64,000 nucleotides of DNA from Paramacrobiotus metropolitanus (taxonomy: Eukaryota; Tardigrada; Eutardigrada; Parachela; Macrobiotidae): positions 558,001 to 622,000 of the forward strand of contig NW_026570223.1 in the NCBI RefSeq assembly GCF_019649055.1, in the 5' to 3' direction. Under the pieces are notes generated by a model. That model was given only the letters and a program-made list of their open reading frames with translations, was not told where the DNA came from and made no database searches. Below are positions 9,968-21,214 of this stretch, in pieces. The position numbers and the translations under genes are program-made. The first letter of the stretch is position 1. Each line of letters begins with the position of its first letter.

Positions 9968-11734
9968 ATGTGGATATCAACCGTGTTGATACTGATAGTC
10001 TCGTTGGCAGCAGTCGGTGTATGTGATCCTTCCTCTTTCGTCCGTATTCGGTGCTGTAAGTTGGACTAATACGAACTCCTTCTGCTTTTAGGTACTTAAT
10101 ACTTTTACCAGCATGTGGCAAAAGTGCATTTTGCCCTGTCTGGTCCCACTTTTAAGTATTTAAATCATTCGCGCTGAGTGGTACTGAAAGTACGACCAAT
10201 TTTGTTGCTACTTTGTATAAGGCTATCGTAGTAATACCTTGCTTAGGCTATCGTAGATATTCTTTGCTCTTAAAGTTAGTTATGTAAACACGCATAGTAA
10301 TGCGAGCTTAGTAGGTAATCACAGAAATGGCTATTTATTTCTTGAATGGGTGTTCACCACCGATTCACCAAACCTGCTAGTAGTTACCTTGAAAAATGTA
10401 ATCTGTCACCTGTGACCTTTTGTTGAATTCACATAGCGGACTGCGCCCTGCGAGGGTGTACGTGTGATACAGAAAACGACATATGTGCGTGCTCGCGCGA
10501 TTCAGTAACCGGGCCTAAAAAAACGGTGGCTCGACGCCTTGATGGATGCAGTAAGTCTTCCGAGTTCACCATGCAGTAAGTTCACCATGCTGTCGGCAGC
10601 AGTTTTTAAAATCGTTGTCTGCGGAATGCTTCTTGCTACGTCGCTTCTAAACTATTGAATTTTAACGGGTGTCCCCAGATCTGGCTGCAATCGACGCGCA
10701 GAATATTTGTACAGACTCATGCATTTTGTTATCATTGTAATTAATAAAATAATAGGTGCCAGCATTTTGCATAGGAAATATAATTGTTCTCATCTGCAGT
10801 TGACTGCGGGTTTTGCTCTGGTGTTTGTGACGAAGCCCAAAACAGATGTACTGTATCCGCTCGCACATCTTGAACCACAGAGTCCGTGTACGGGAAAAAC
10901 ACGCATTCAATATACACACTCTAACCGGGCAAAATGCACGACTACGAAATATTCCTCATTTGGTTTCAAGATGAACAGTTCTTCTTGTGAATTTTTGTTT
11001 ATTAAATCAAGTCTTTTCATTTAAATGGCAATTCACTCTGGAAAAAAAGGTTCTGTAGCTGAAAGCTCGCATTGTTCGGTGGTTCATCGCCATCAAGAAT
11101 GTTGACGCGGAACGTACCCCTCCCCCTCCAGGGGCACCCCAAAAACCACAACAAAATCCGTTTGTAACTCGTGCTTACGCCAAAGCTGTATGTTAATGGC
11201 TGCTTTCGAGCCTAAACATGATAAAAATTGTTAGAGCTCTAATTTTTTTCATTATTCAAGAAGTTCTCCAGTCCAGATGTTGTAAGACATCAGAAATTTA
11301 TCAAATCGCGAATCGCGCGTTTGGCCCGGTTAGAGTGTGTATATTGAATGCGCGTTTTTCCCGTACACACACTCTGTGGTCCAAGATGTGCGAGCGAATA
11401 CAGTATATGTGGGGACGAACTGATGAGAACTACAGAAGGACCGTTTAGCCGTTTCCGTACCACTAAAAATAAGCCCCTGTTCTCTTTCGGATGTACAGAG
11501 AGTAAGTAAGAAAGACGATTAACCGCGCTCAGCAATGTGTATATTCAGGAATATGCGATCTTCTTATATCACCCAAGGGCCAGTAAAATTAATTATGTTA
11601 TTTATGTATTGTCCCACATCAAATCATGAGTTCGGCCTGTTGTAGAAGAATGCGCGAAGAAAATTTGTCCGGATGGATCTGGTCATCAGAGTTGCATTAA
11701 TGGCTTTGGATGCGGGTGTCCAGTGGCTGCTTGA
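9968..11734 (+). pseudogene. cysteine-rich secreted gene with exon 3 split by a transposon
   Basis: Exon 1 is 9968-10055 (signal peptide MWISTVLILIVSLAAV, then CDPSSFVRIRC), exon 2 is 10437-10550 (DCALRGCTCDTENDICAC), both ending in phase 1 with gtaag donors. Exon 3 begins at 10800 but is interrupted at 10834; its second half is found at 11420-11501, ending in a gtaagt donor, and exon 4 is 11646-11734. Omitting 10835-11413 plus one GACGAA copy makes exon 3 117 nt and in frame, matching exon 3 of the gene at 12704. Read through the insertion, the frame stops at 10873, leaving a 91-residue protein that may still be made. That shortened end (DCGFCSGVCDE...) resembles the normal end of the gene at 55-641, so a functional short form is possible. 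Confidence 0.7.
10835..11413. mobile_element. TIR element (MITE-like) inserted in exon 3
   Basis: Left arm about 10844-10932 and right arm about 11322-11410 are inverted copies; by eye about 80 of 88 positions agree (shared core ctctaaccgggc and its complement). GACGAA occurs directly outside both ends (10829-10834 and 11414-11419) as a 6-bp target duplication. The interior of about 390 bp has no transposase. The paralogue at 12704 shows the uninterrupted exon, which dates the insertion after the gene duplication. Confidence 0.75.
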
Positions 11735-12703
11735 CGGGCGCAATGAAGAAGCAGAAAACAAAAAGAGTCACACTTAAGAAAATGGTGATACTGATAATTA
11801 ATAAATTAAATGGAGTTTTGTAGCGCAACGTGGCAGAGATACGCACTATCTGGCACGAAAATCTGAATGTTCTCCTCTTTCATGGACCATATTTAATAAT
11901 AAAATAGCGCACAAAAATAATCGCATTTACAAAACAACCTCTGTTTTCCATGCAGTTTAGCCTAATCACATAATTTAATTGCTCGGCACGGTAATATATT
12001 TTCGCTTACTTAAATCGGTTTATTTGGTTGCCTGCTTTGGCCCGGTTTCACCGAGAGGTAAATTGCCAGCAGCTAGCCGAATGAAAGTGGAGTGGTTCAT
12101 AATTAAACTTGTGTTCTACGGAAAATTAATGTTGCTGCACCCATTTTCAGCGGTACGTAACGTGTTTGACATTTATTTAAGCGTTCCAAAGTCCAGAAAT
12201 AAATATCTCGCAACATAATTCACGGTATAATAGTTATGACCATAGTTTGATTAATGTCTTTATGCGACAAAACTAACGTACCTATTCGTGTATTCTACTG
12301 CTTTTCTACATATTCAAGCATCCGACACGGATTTGTAACAGGTGTTCAGTTCAACGCCAATAAGGTACTATGTATATTAAAACGTTTGGTTGACTTCAAC
12401 TGAACAATTTTGTAGTTGCGTTATGATACATTCAGGGCTCTAGGAACGCTGTTTCATGTATTCGTAGTCATACAAACTACTGTAGTACGAGTACATTTAA
12501 TTTTTACTCGTACTTCAACACTTTTCTGTGAAAACTTGACATCAAAAGAGGTCACGCTTAGCCTGCAGGCTCAGTCAGTGGCCACTCTCAGAATTATGAA
12601 AATGAAAAAAGTACCTCATGATTTGTTGCACCGCTGATTTACGGGAGACACTCGGGAAGTGAAGTGCACTAATTAGAAAATACTAACTTTATTTTGGCCA
12701 ATC

Positions 12704-13680
12704 ATGTGGGCAACTATCGTTTCGTTATTGATCGCTTCACTGGCAGTATTTTGTGTTTGTGATCCTTCTTCGTTCGTCCGCATTCGGTGCAGTAAGTGGA
12801 ATAATCGACTTTGGTAAACTTTCCCGCTAGTACTTTCAGTTAGTTATGTAACATTAAATTTGTCCGATTTGTGTCAGTTCTCATCCTCAATGTAGAATCA
12901 AAACAATAATTGTCTAAAAGGTCGGATTCAGCTCAATGTATCTGCAGCTGCTGCTGCTTGCAATAGGTGCCTTTCGTCAGTAACCCTGTTTTATTTTACG
13001 TAGCGGACTGCGCCCTGCGAGGATGTACGTGTGACACAGAAAACGACATATGTGCGTGCGCGCGAGATCCAGTCACCGGACCTCAAACACCCGTGGCTCC
13101 ACGCCCACGCGGCAATGAGTGCAGTAAGTCCAACAGTCCACCATGTAGTCTAGGGTAATTTTTTTCAGGCATAAAGTGATAACCTGCCTGCTAAGTCCTC
13201 AGTGTATCGTTCCTAAAACTGGTCTAATCGGCGATCGCCTCGATTTTATTAGATTTGGTCGCAGGGGTATCCAGGCTCTCACCAATATAGTTATCATACT
13301 ATGGAAATGATACGATCCTATCACATTGAAACGTTTTCGTTTGCAGCTGACTGCGGGTTTTGCGATTGTGGTGTCGAATCGACGAAAAACAGGGATTTTC
13401 CGTGGGGTTTCCCTACTACCAAAAAATTCCAATTAATGTCCTTTGGCGGATGTAGACAGGGTAAGTAGGAAAGGCAGCTTTTCATTCACATTTGACAATT
13501 TGCATTTTTCTTTTTCGTATCAAAGGTGTTGGAACAGTAATGATATGCTCAAATTAAAATACTGTCGTTTGGCTTGTTGCAGAAGACTGTGCCAAGGTCA
13601 TTTGCCACGATGGATCTGGTCATCAGTTTTGCAATTACCCCATTGGTTGCATGTGCCCAAGCCAGATGAAGGGATTGTGA
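12704..13680 (+). CDS. secreted cysteine-rich modular protein, four exons
   Basis: Exons 12704-12791, 13004-13123, 13347-13460 and 13583-13680 give 139 residues; all three introns are phase 1 and GT-AG. A signal peptide (MWATIVSLLIASLAVFCV) is followed by CDPSSFVRIRC and three exon-encoded modules, each opening with Asp-Cys directly at the intron: DCALRGCTCD..., DCGFCDCGVE... and DCAKVICHDG... ending in Cys-Met-Cys. The one-module-per-phase-1-exon design allows exon shuffling. It is the intact partner of the gene at 9968. Family not recognised; a small disulfide-rich extracellular protein is all that can be said. Confidence 0.8.
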
Positions 13681-15235
13681 TCTAATAATAAGTCTAATCA
13701 ATTATCAATGACGTGCACTAATGGTAAAAAAAATTGAAAAGTGCCACTGTTTATCCGTACACTGGCGTACAGTACAGAGAAACAGTTATGCATCGGTGCC
13801 ATCGAAACGTACAAGCCTGTCCGATAATTTCTGTCGTAAAGGTACAGCTAGCGCGAAATTTGCGCTTAAAACCATAGCCACGTCACTGCGCTTATCAGAT
13901 TGCCTAAATGCGCTCCGCAGTTAGATTGTCCATTACTACACCGACGGTTTTTGAGCCGCCTTGCGCCAGGCAGTTACTGTTATGCTCATTAAATTATCTG
14001 GCATGCACCAGGCCACCAGCCAGCCAGGTGCATGTTACGTATTAAAACAGTGTGGCGTGGCGCGTCGTAGCATGGAGTTTGGCGTAACACGCAAATTTGT
14101 GTTTTTCGTTGTATTGAACCGGCAGAAATTACCGGACAAGCTTGTACACAGTTGGCGAACGAATTAAGACGCTCATATGATCGAATAACAGGTTTTCGAA
14201 CCATTTACGGTATTCAGTTTACTTTATTCTTAGGAATTGTTTGAAGTTATTGGCGGTAATTTAGAGACTGTTGAGTACACTTCTGCTTCTTGTAAAATGG
14301 TACTAGTACCAGTACCACTGTAGTCTGTACAAAAACAAATCTACACATGTTTTAGTAAGACTGTTATTACTTGTTAAGTCTATAGTACGCGACACGCGTT
14401 GAAAACATTGAATTATTTTATTCTTCAATACGTGCATTCACTGCATTGGTAGACGAGAGCGCAGCTTTAAGGAGTGGAGTAAGTTTTAACGCATACGGAG
14501 TATTTGATTAGTCGTTGCGCTTTCACCAGCTCACCAAAGCTCCCGTATGATGAGACATGCTATTATGATTTGTTCAAAAGTTTATTTTAAGCAGTTAAGC
14601 TTTGTTCTTCTTCGAAAAATTTAAGCGCTTCTACGTCTTTATGTCGGAAAGAAAAACCAGAAATTCACAAGAAAACTAAGCTGCGGAATATTGAGGCAAG
14701 TTTTTAAAAACTGTGGCGGCGTCTTATGGTTAGCGGAAATTAATCATCTTTGCTGGAAAAAACAGCTTTTGGCCTCTTCCGAACTTATAAATCGAAATTG
14801 CTGGAGGGTTATTACTTTTTGAGTACTTTGGGTTCGCCTTTTTCGCAATGTGTGCATTGGTTTTGCTGATCCAGTTTCAGAACTGGTCAAAGCTGCACCT
14901 ATATGTATTTAGTTGCGTCCACGTTTTCCGGTGCTACATAAGCCACTTTGTGTACAGCATCATGTACTGACTACATGGCAAATGCAAAAACTTGTGCTTG
15001 CTTATAAAGAAAGGTATGAGCAGTAAAGCTGTACGAGGTACGAGTAATTCAAGTTACCGGTAGTCGCCACTTCTGTTTTATCGTTTCTGGTTGCATTCGC
15101 CCTACTTTAAAACGAAGTTAAACGATCATAAGTCGTATTCTCGTTAGAAACAGAGGTATTAAGACCCAGTAAACTTTTACCAAATTAGCTTAATTAAGAG
15201 AAGCAAATTAATGCCATGTACTGTCGTTGTAGAGT
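13681..15235. other. intergenic, nothing recognised
   Basis: Short spurious frames only. No splice-consistent exons, inverted ends or tandem repeats were found by eye. Confidence 0.4.
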
Positions 15236-16500
15236 TTAGTCCCGTAAAAAGTGAGACCGGACAACAATCACAATTAAACCAAATAAACACCACTCTGACA
15301 GCACTGATTTTGCAACAGAACTTTTAAGCGCAAGGGTAGAGTTGACGCTAAAATTTCCTCCTATGGGAACAGACGAACGGAGAAGCGTATTGGATAGTAG
15401 TCTAGGAATATAATAATCAAGTGAGGTTGCGTTGGAGTCCTCCGGTGTCAATGGTAGCGGTGGGGGACAATTGTCGCCCCGTGGTCCGTTACATCGAAAG
15501 GCCTCCATGATAGCGTTATTAACGCGCTCGTTGAGATCTTGAGCCTGCACTCCGCATTTGTCAGCCACTTCTGCACGGTAACACTCTCCATATGCTTTCC
15601 AGGCGCTACAACCAAACAAGTGTTAATTATGCATTAATGTAAACAATTAGGGATAAAAGACAGTTCCGGCGATCATTAGTTAGTAGCGGTAATTATGAAC
15701 GTAAGTCTAAACCAATATGGCAACATTTATCTAAAGTTTCGATTTCGACGAATTCGAATATGTTTGAAAAATATTTTTAAATTTGAAGCAATACTGTATA
15801 ATACCCTTTATGTGAGACTTACACCGAAATTATTCAACCTGGAATCAGTACCTTACCAACAATATTGTTTCATTCTGCTACCACTGCGCCATGCTGCCCA
15901 TACATCGGTGCTATTCTCAAAAAAGCTGGTTTGCCCAATCTCCTTGAAAGCTGATCGGCCACAAGCAATTGCCGGGCTGGCAATCTGTTCAAGGACGTCC
16001 TGGCAGCGCAGTATCGTTTGGAGGTTGCTATACGAATCCGGAAGATCGCAGGCTGTGAGCAGCTCCATCCATCCGGCATACAGATCGTGAATGTCCGGAA
16101 AGAAGCGAGTACTACCTCTGCATTCCATGCTTTCTTTAGTGCATCCAAGTGTAGTCTTGCCAAATCTTTAACGGAAATGGTTGAAAACAATTGTCAATAT
16201 GGTTTACCAGACCTTGGTCTTCCAAGAAGAATTTCCTTGCGCTTTGAATGTTTACGTAATGTACAAAATAAATATATGTTCGTACCGGCAAATATCCGCG
16301 AGCAGCGATTCATTGACGTTTGCGCTTAGTCTCATCCGGAGCAGTGGCACAAATTCCTGGTTTTTTTTGTATTTTTGCACCGGATCATAACATTTTGTGA
16401 AGTTCTGAGTTTCACAGTTTATCGACACATTCATAGACACTACGAAACTTAGCGAGACTGAAACTAGAATAAGTGCGAGGAACGCCTTGACGTTTGGCAT
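15236..16500 (-). CDS. secreted cysteine-rich helical protein, three exons (copy A)
   Basis: Exons (minus strand) 16286-16500, 15857-16165 and 15236-15605 give 297 residues, both introns phase 2. The start MPNVKAFLALILVSVSLSFV is a signal peptide. The mature part has a spaced Cys pattern (NCETQNFTKCYDP, CTKESMEC, ACDLP, LRCQD, YCCAW, GECYRAEVADKCG, FRCNGPRGDNC) in an otherwise helical-looking sequence. It shares exon layout, phases and these cysteines with the gene at 24736. The C-terminus is different: a Ser/Thr-rich stretch then a hydrophobic segment (WCLFGLIVIVV), which could be a GPI-anchor signal or membrane tail. The family is not identified; insect 27-kDa haemolymph-like (DUF1397) or nematode DUF19 proteins are the comparisons I would try. 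Confidence 0.75.
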
Positions 16501-17249
16501 TGCTTGGTACTTGCAGTTCGTAGTCTGTATAAAGTATAAACGTTTAAAAACAGTCCCGTAACGTCTAAAAGTATAGCGATAAACGTTTCGGTTGTTCCAT
16601 ATGCACTTCCTTTTTGATACTAAATTTCATGCGTGCATTAGCATTCGAACCAGTTTTAGAGCATATTTACTTTTACACGCTTGCGGCACTTCCACATTCA
16701 GTTTGCTTTTCCGTTTTCCGCCACCACCCGCATGACTACATACCGCGAAACTAGCGCTGAACTCTGTTGTATACTCATACGTTTCCAGTAATATTGTCAG
16801 CGCAGCTTTGGATTTCTCTGAAGACACAATACGCATAACCTACCGGTTCTAGGATTACTTAATAGATAACATTCGGCTTTCCAAAGATAAACAGAGAAAA
16901 CTTACACTTCTATGGATTGGAACAACACTTGGAAACCTTTTTCGCTTCCACACACCGCCCAAAAATACCATTGCGTTTACTCTGTTGATTGCTATGAATT
17001 GGAATACTATGAACGAATTAAGGGTTTGTTACAGTTTTCAAGGTATACAACTGTATTTATAAATTCTTGGGATAATAACGAAATTGAAGTCATTTTGCCA
17101 GCACAGCTTGCTCGGATGCATCGCTCACCAACCCTGCGTTTAAACGAAGCTAGGGACTATTCTACGTAGAACAAATTACAAGTTTCTTCTTCACCAAAGG
17201 CTATTGCGCAGCAGTAAAACAAGCAACAGACCTGCAAGAAGTCACCGTG

Positions 17250-17535
17250 GTTAGATTTTCGTCGAAAAAGGGATGATTCCCTTAGGCCACTCGAACCAAC
17301 AAAGCCACCGGTACCTCTTAAACCATCCACTCCACTGAAACACCCCAACCAACCCTTACCGGCGCGGCGGCGCCTAATGATTTTTGGATATACAGTACAA
17401 CCCGCGTACCTCATCCTCGGCCGTCGGGGCCGATTGTACCGGACAGCTTTCCCAACGTGCACCAAAGCACTTGAATGGTACTCGTACAGCATTATTCACA
17501 CTGGGGACGATGTCTGGCGCCATTGGTCCACACAT
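17250..17535 (-). pseudogene. relic of exon 3 of a 24736-type gene
   Basis: On the minus strand this aligns with 24745-25020: the block for NNAIRETFKCYGPRGENC, the acidic TAEDE region and the Gly-rich tail are recognisable but frames are broken and many codons changed. No exon 1 or 2 is seen nearby. It indicates that the Gly-tailed type once lay next to copy A. Confidence 0.6.
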
Positions 17536-18840
17536 TTTTTAACAATCTCTGTTTTTTATGCAATTAGATTTGCTAAGGTCAGAATTAAGAAAATACAAAA
17601 TCATTTATCCTCTTTCCGTTGCGAAATTCAAGTACGAAAAATATACAATGTGCAATAATCGTAAATGGGCTGAATAAACACCAGTCTGATACGAATGCTC
17701 TTGAAACGTAGCTTTTCATTAGAAGACTGAAGCTGACATTAGTTTCCTCCTATAGAAGCAGACGAGCGCAGCAGCCCAGGCATGTAATAATCGAGTGAAT
17801 GTTTGTTTGAGTCGTCCGTTGTCAACGGTAGCGGTGGGGGGCAGTTGTCACTTGTCACCCGTGGTCCGTTACATCGAAAGGCCTCCATAATAACGTTAAT
17901 AACGCGCTCGTTGAGGTCCTGAGCCTGAACTTCGCATTTGTCAGCTATTTCCGCACGGTAGCACTCTCTGTATGCTTTCCAAGCGCCACAACCAAAGAAA
18001 CGCTAATTATGCAGTTCACACATAGTCACATATCTGTACAAGACCGTGCCGAAAATTAGTAAGTAATAAGCACAAGTAACTACGAAGACAATTCTAAACT
18101 ACAAACGTAGCGGTTGCCTGCTACTTCCAGACAGATTTAATTACTGTATATGGTTGAAAATTCTTTTAAAATTTGACTAGAATACAATGCAACTTGTTTA
18201 AGATTTAGAAATGCGTTCATAGCTATTAGATACGTAATTTACAAGAAAGGACGTAATGAATCCTAAATGCACTTTAACTGCAGCACTCCGTAGGTGACTA
18301 TTACAGACAAACAACGAAACTATTTCACTCGATATTAGTATTTTACCAACAATGCTGTTTCATTATACTGCCACTACGCCATGCTGCCCACATATTGTTA
18401 CTATTCTCAAAAAATCGGGTTTGGCCGATCTCCTTGAAAACCGATCGAAAATAGGCAGATGCCGGGCTGGCAGTTTGATCAAAGGCATCCTGGCAGCGCA
18501 ATATCGTTTGCAGGTTGTTATACGAATCCGGAGGATCGCAGGCGTTGGAACAGCTCCACCCACCCGGCATATTCCGGACATATTTTCACAACATGGGTAA
18601 ATGGCGTACCGGAAATTAGTGACCTGGTATTCTCGGTGTTGTGCAACATGAAAAAGTTTTCAAAAGCTGATTTCATGAAAATCGTTGTTCTTAAACAATC
18701 TTGTATGTGACATTGATCAAAAATTATCAGGTTTTCTAAGGAGGAACAGCGTAGAGAATACTGTATCTGGTGTCCGGTATGCAAATCCATATTGTGAAAA
18801 CGTCTGGAATGCAAAACACGTCGCACTATGCGCAAATGTA

Positions 18841-19088
18841 TGTAGCGGCGGTGCCGCTTACGTGTGTACGAGTGCAGTTGTATGAGACGTACGGGTAGTT
18901 CAGATTGCCCAGTTTAGGCTATTTAAGCGCAGCGACGACTAATGTGATGAGGTCATTCTCTGGCTTTCTTGGATTTCGGTCTGGAATTAAAGAGAATCTG
19001 GCCCGTAGTCTGGGTTTCTGGTGTTTCTATCCTCCTAGTTCTAATAGAATGTAAGGAAATAGGGACCCGTTTATCCAACTACGCTACA
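18841..19088 (+). repeat. left LTR
   Basis: 248 bp, TG...CA ends, TATTTAAG promoter-like box near 18922; differs from the right copy at two positions seen by eye. Confidence 0.9.
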
Positions 19089-20060
19089 ATTGGCGCTCCT
19101 GGGTGCTACGACGGTAGCCGACTTTTCGACGGCATGGACGTTTTCCATCGTGGATCCTGTATTTGCCTGGCAAGGACCGCGCAACCTCGCCGTGGAGGAG
19201 AAGAATCCACAGTGGATGACCTTCCGTGACCGTGGATTGTCAGCCGAAGCAAGAGCATGAAAGGAAGAATGGATGGAGAGAAGTGTCTGTGCTGATTTTC
19301 CTATTCTCAGGAGTTACAGTGAGATTAATTTTCTTGAAAATTCATTATTTCCTTTTAGTGAGGAGTGTCTAAAATCGCTGAAATTTTCTTGACAGAAATA
19401 TTAATGAATTATTCTCGCATTTCACTTCAGTAGTTTCCTTGTGCGCGATTGTTTACCGTTGATGTTGCTTTTCCGACTGACGGTGTTCTTCTATTCAGAA
19501 AGTTTCTAATGATAAATTAAGGCACAGTTTAAAGGATTGCGAGAATTTTCAAGATTTTTCGATTTTGTTAACTGAATGATTTAGTTTACTAATAGTCTGA
19601 AATTTGCTGCGACTATTAGTTCCTTCATTGAGGATTGTTTTAGAATGTGATGACTCTGTTAATAGCTGATTTTCCTTCAGTAGGAATTAGAAGGTGATAA
19701 TTTCGCCCTTCTAAATTTTATTCTTGAATTTAGTTGGTTGTTATTTGGCTTAAGTATTGGAATATTCTAATTAGGAAATACCGAAATTAAGAATTTGTTT
19801 TAATTGAGAAATGAATATTCTGCGTTCAGAAATAATTGTGCAGATGGTGTTATGATGATGATGTATGTTGTGATGATTTAATGGTTGTTGTTCTATTTGA
19901 GAATTTATTTGTGCCGGAGTTTTTTCTGAAGAATGACGATGTTGTGTAGAAGTTAGAGTAAGATCTTTTATTATTATTTTACGGAGAAAGGGGTCTTCCG
20001 CCCATGGTTGTTTTTTTTGTTAATGGCATTCCTGTTTTTCTATCCCGGAGAAAGGGGTAG

Positions 20061-20308
20061 TGTAGCGGCGGTGCCGCTTACGTGTGTACGAGTGCAGTTG
20101 TATGAGACGTACGGGTAGTACAGATTGCCCAGTTTAGGCTATTTAAGCGCAGCGACGACTAATGTGATGAGGTCATTCTCTGGCTTTCTTGGATTTCGGT
20201 CTGGAATTAAAGAGAATCTGGCCCGTAGTCTGGGTTTCTGGTGTTTCTATCCTCCTAGTTCTAATAGAATGTAAGGAAATAGGGACCCGTTTATCCAACT
20301 ACGTTACA
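20061..20308 (+). repeat. right LTR
   Basis: Direct repeat of 18841-19088, preceded by a polypurine tract and followed by the TGTA target duplication. Confidence 0.9.
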
Positions 20309-20478
20309 TGTACGTACTTGCAAAAATCCGTGAGCAGCGATTCGTTGATGTTTGTGCTCAGTCTCATCTGGAGCAGTTTCTCGGTCATATCATACTGGTA
20401 TTTTTGCACCGGATCATAACATCTTATGAAGTTTTTAGGTTCACAATTTATTGACAAGTTCATAGATACTACAAAACT

Positions 20479-21214
20479 GATATATGGACGATTTCGTACC
20501 ACTCCAAGTATTCGACCCATTGTTTTTCAATACGTATGCTTGTTATTCTTGCGTATTCCACCGGCATTCTGGTGTGTTTTGCCGGTATTCCGCCTTACCG
20601 CTCAGCATCCATTAATCCACTGTACACTAGGCCCTGTATTCCTCGTATTCCACCGGTATTCTCGCGTGTTCTGACTGTATTCTTCCGTATTCCTTCACGT
20701 CTCCTTATGTTTTATCAGTCAGAATACCCGCGTAATACAGGCAGAACACGCGACAATACCGGTGAAATACGGGGAATACAGGGCCCGCTGCAGAGAGACA
20801 AGAAACCTAAGAAACCTAAGAATATCTTGGAATACCTAAAACTGCAGAGAGAATACGCACGAACACCGGTGGAACCGCTCCGTTTTCAGTAAGTGTCTCT
20901 CTGCAGCGGGTTCTGTATTCCCCGTATTTCACCGGTATTTCGCGTGTTCTGCCTGTATTCCGCGGGTATTCTGACTGAGAAAACATAAGAACACGTGAAT
21001 GAATACAGAAGAATACAGGCAGAACACGCGAGAATACCAGTGGAATACGGAGTAGGACCCCCTGTAGAGGAACACTTAATGGATACGGAGAGGATAAAGG
21101 CTAAATGCAGGCAGAACACGAACGAATACCGGTGGAATACGCGGGAATACTAGGAATACGTAACGGAAAATAATGGGTTGCATTTTTGGAGTGGTACGAA
21201 ACGAGCCATAGGTG
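20479..21214. mobile_element. foldback-type element in exon 1 of copy B, 736 bp
   Basis: Both ends carry inverted copies of TTTCGTACCACTCCAA and about 90 bp beyond, ending with CGTATTCCACCGG. The outside 8-mer ACAAAACT occurs at 20471-20478 and 21215-21222, an 8-bp target duplication as in hAT elements. Inside lies a second palindrome: about 20719-20802 is inverted at about 20885-20985 around gctgcagagagac. GTATTC/ACCGGT motifs recur throughout. No transposase. Confidence 0.8.

Larger units (their letters stand above)
9232..13680 (+). repeat. tandem duplication carrying two cysteine-rich genes
   Basis: Unit 1 runs from about 9232 to 11740 and unit 2 from about 11944 to 13680. The upstream flank, exon 1, exon 2, exon 3 and exon 4 correspond one to one. 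Unit 1 is longer because it has gained a 579-bp TIR element in exon 3. Divergence is substantial in introns and flanks, lower in exons. Confidence 0.75.
18841..20308 (+). mobile_element. miniature LTR retrotransposon (TRIM-like), 1468 bp
   Basis: Two 248-bp direct repeats, 18841-19088 and 20061-20308, start TGTAGC and end with TACA; I count two differences between them. TGTA flanks both sides (18837-18840, 20309-20312). A primer-binding-like TGGCGCTCCTGGGTGC lies at 19091, two bases after the left LTR, and a polypurine tract (ggagaaaggggtag) ends right before the right LTR; a second ggagaaaggggt occurs near 19983. The 972-bp interior has no gag or pol. A TATTTAAG box lies within each LTR. Near-identical LTRs mean a recent insertion that must have used enzymes from another element. 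Confidence 0.9.

Noticed and set aside
20536-20892. 118-codon plus-strand frame
   Set aside because: Lies entirely within the foldback element and is built from its GTATTC/ACCGGT repeats.
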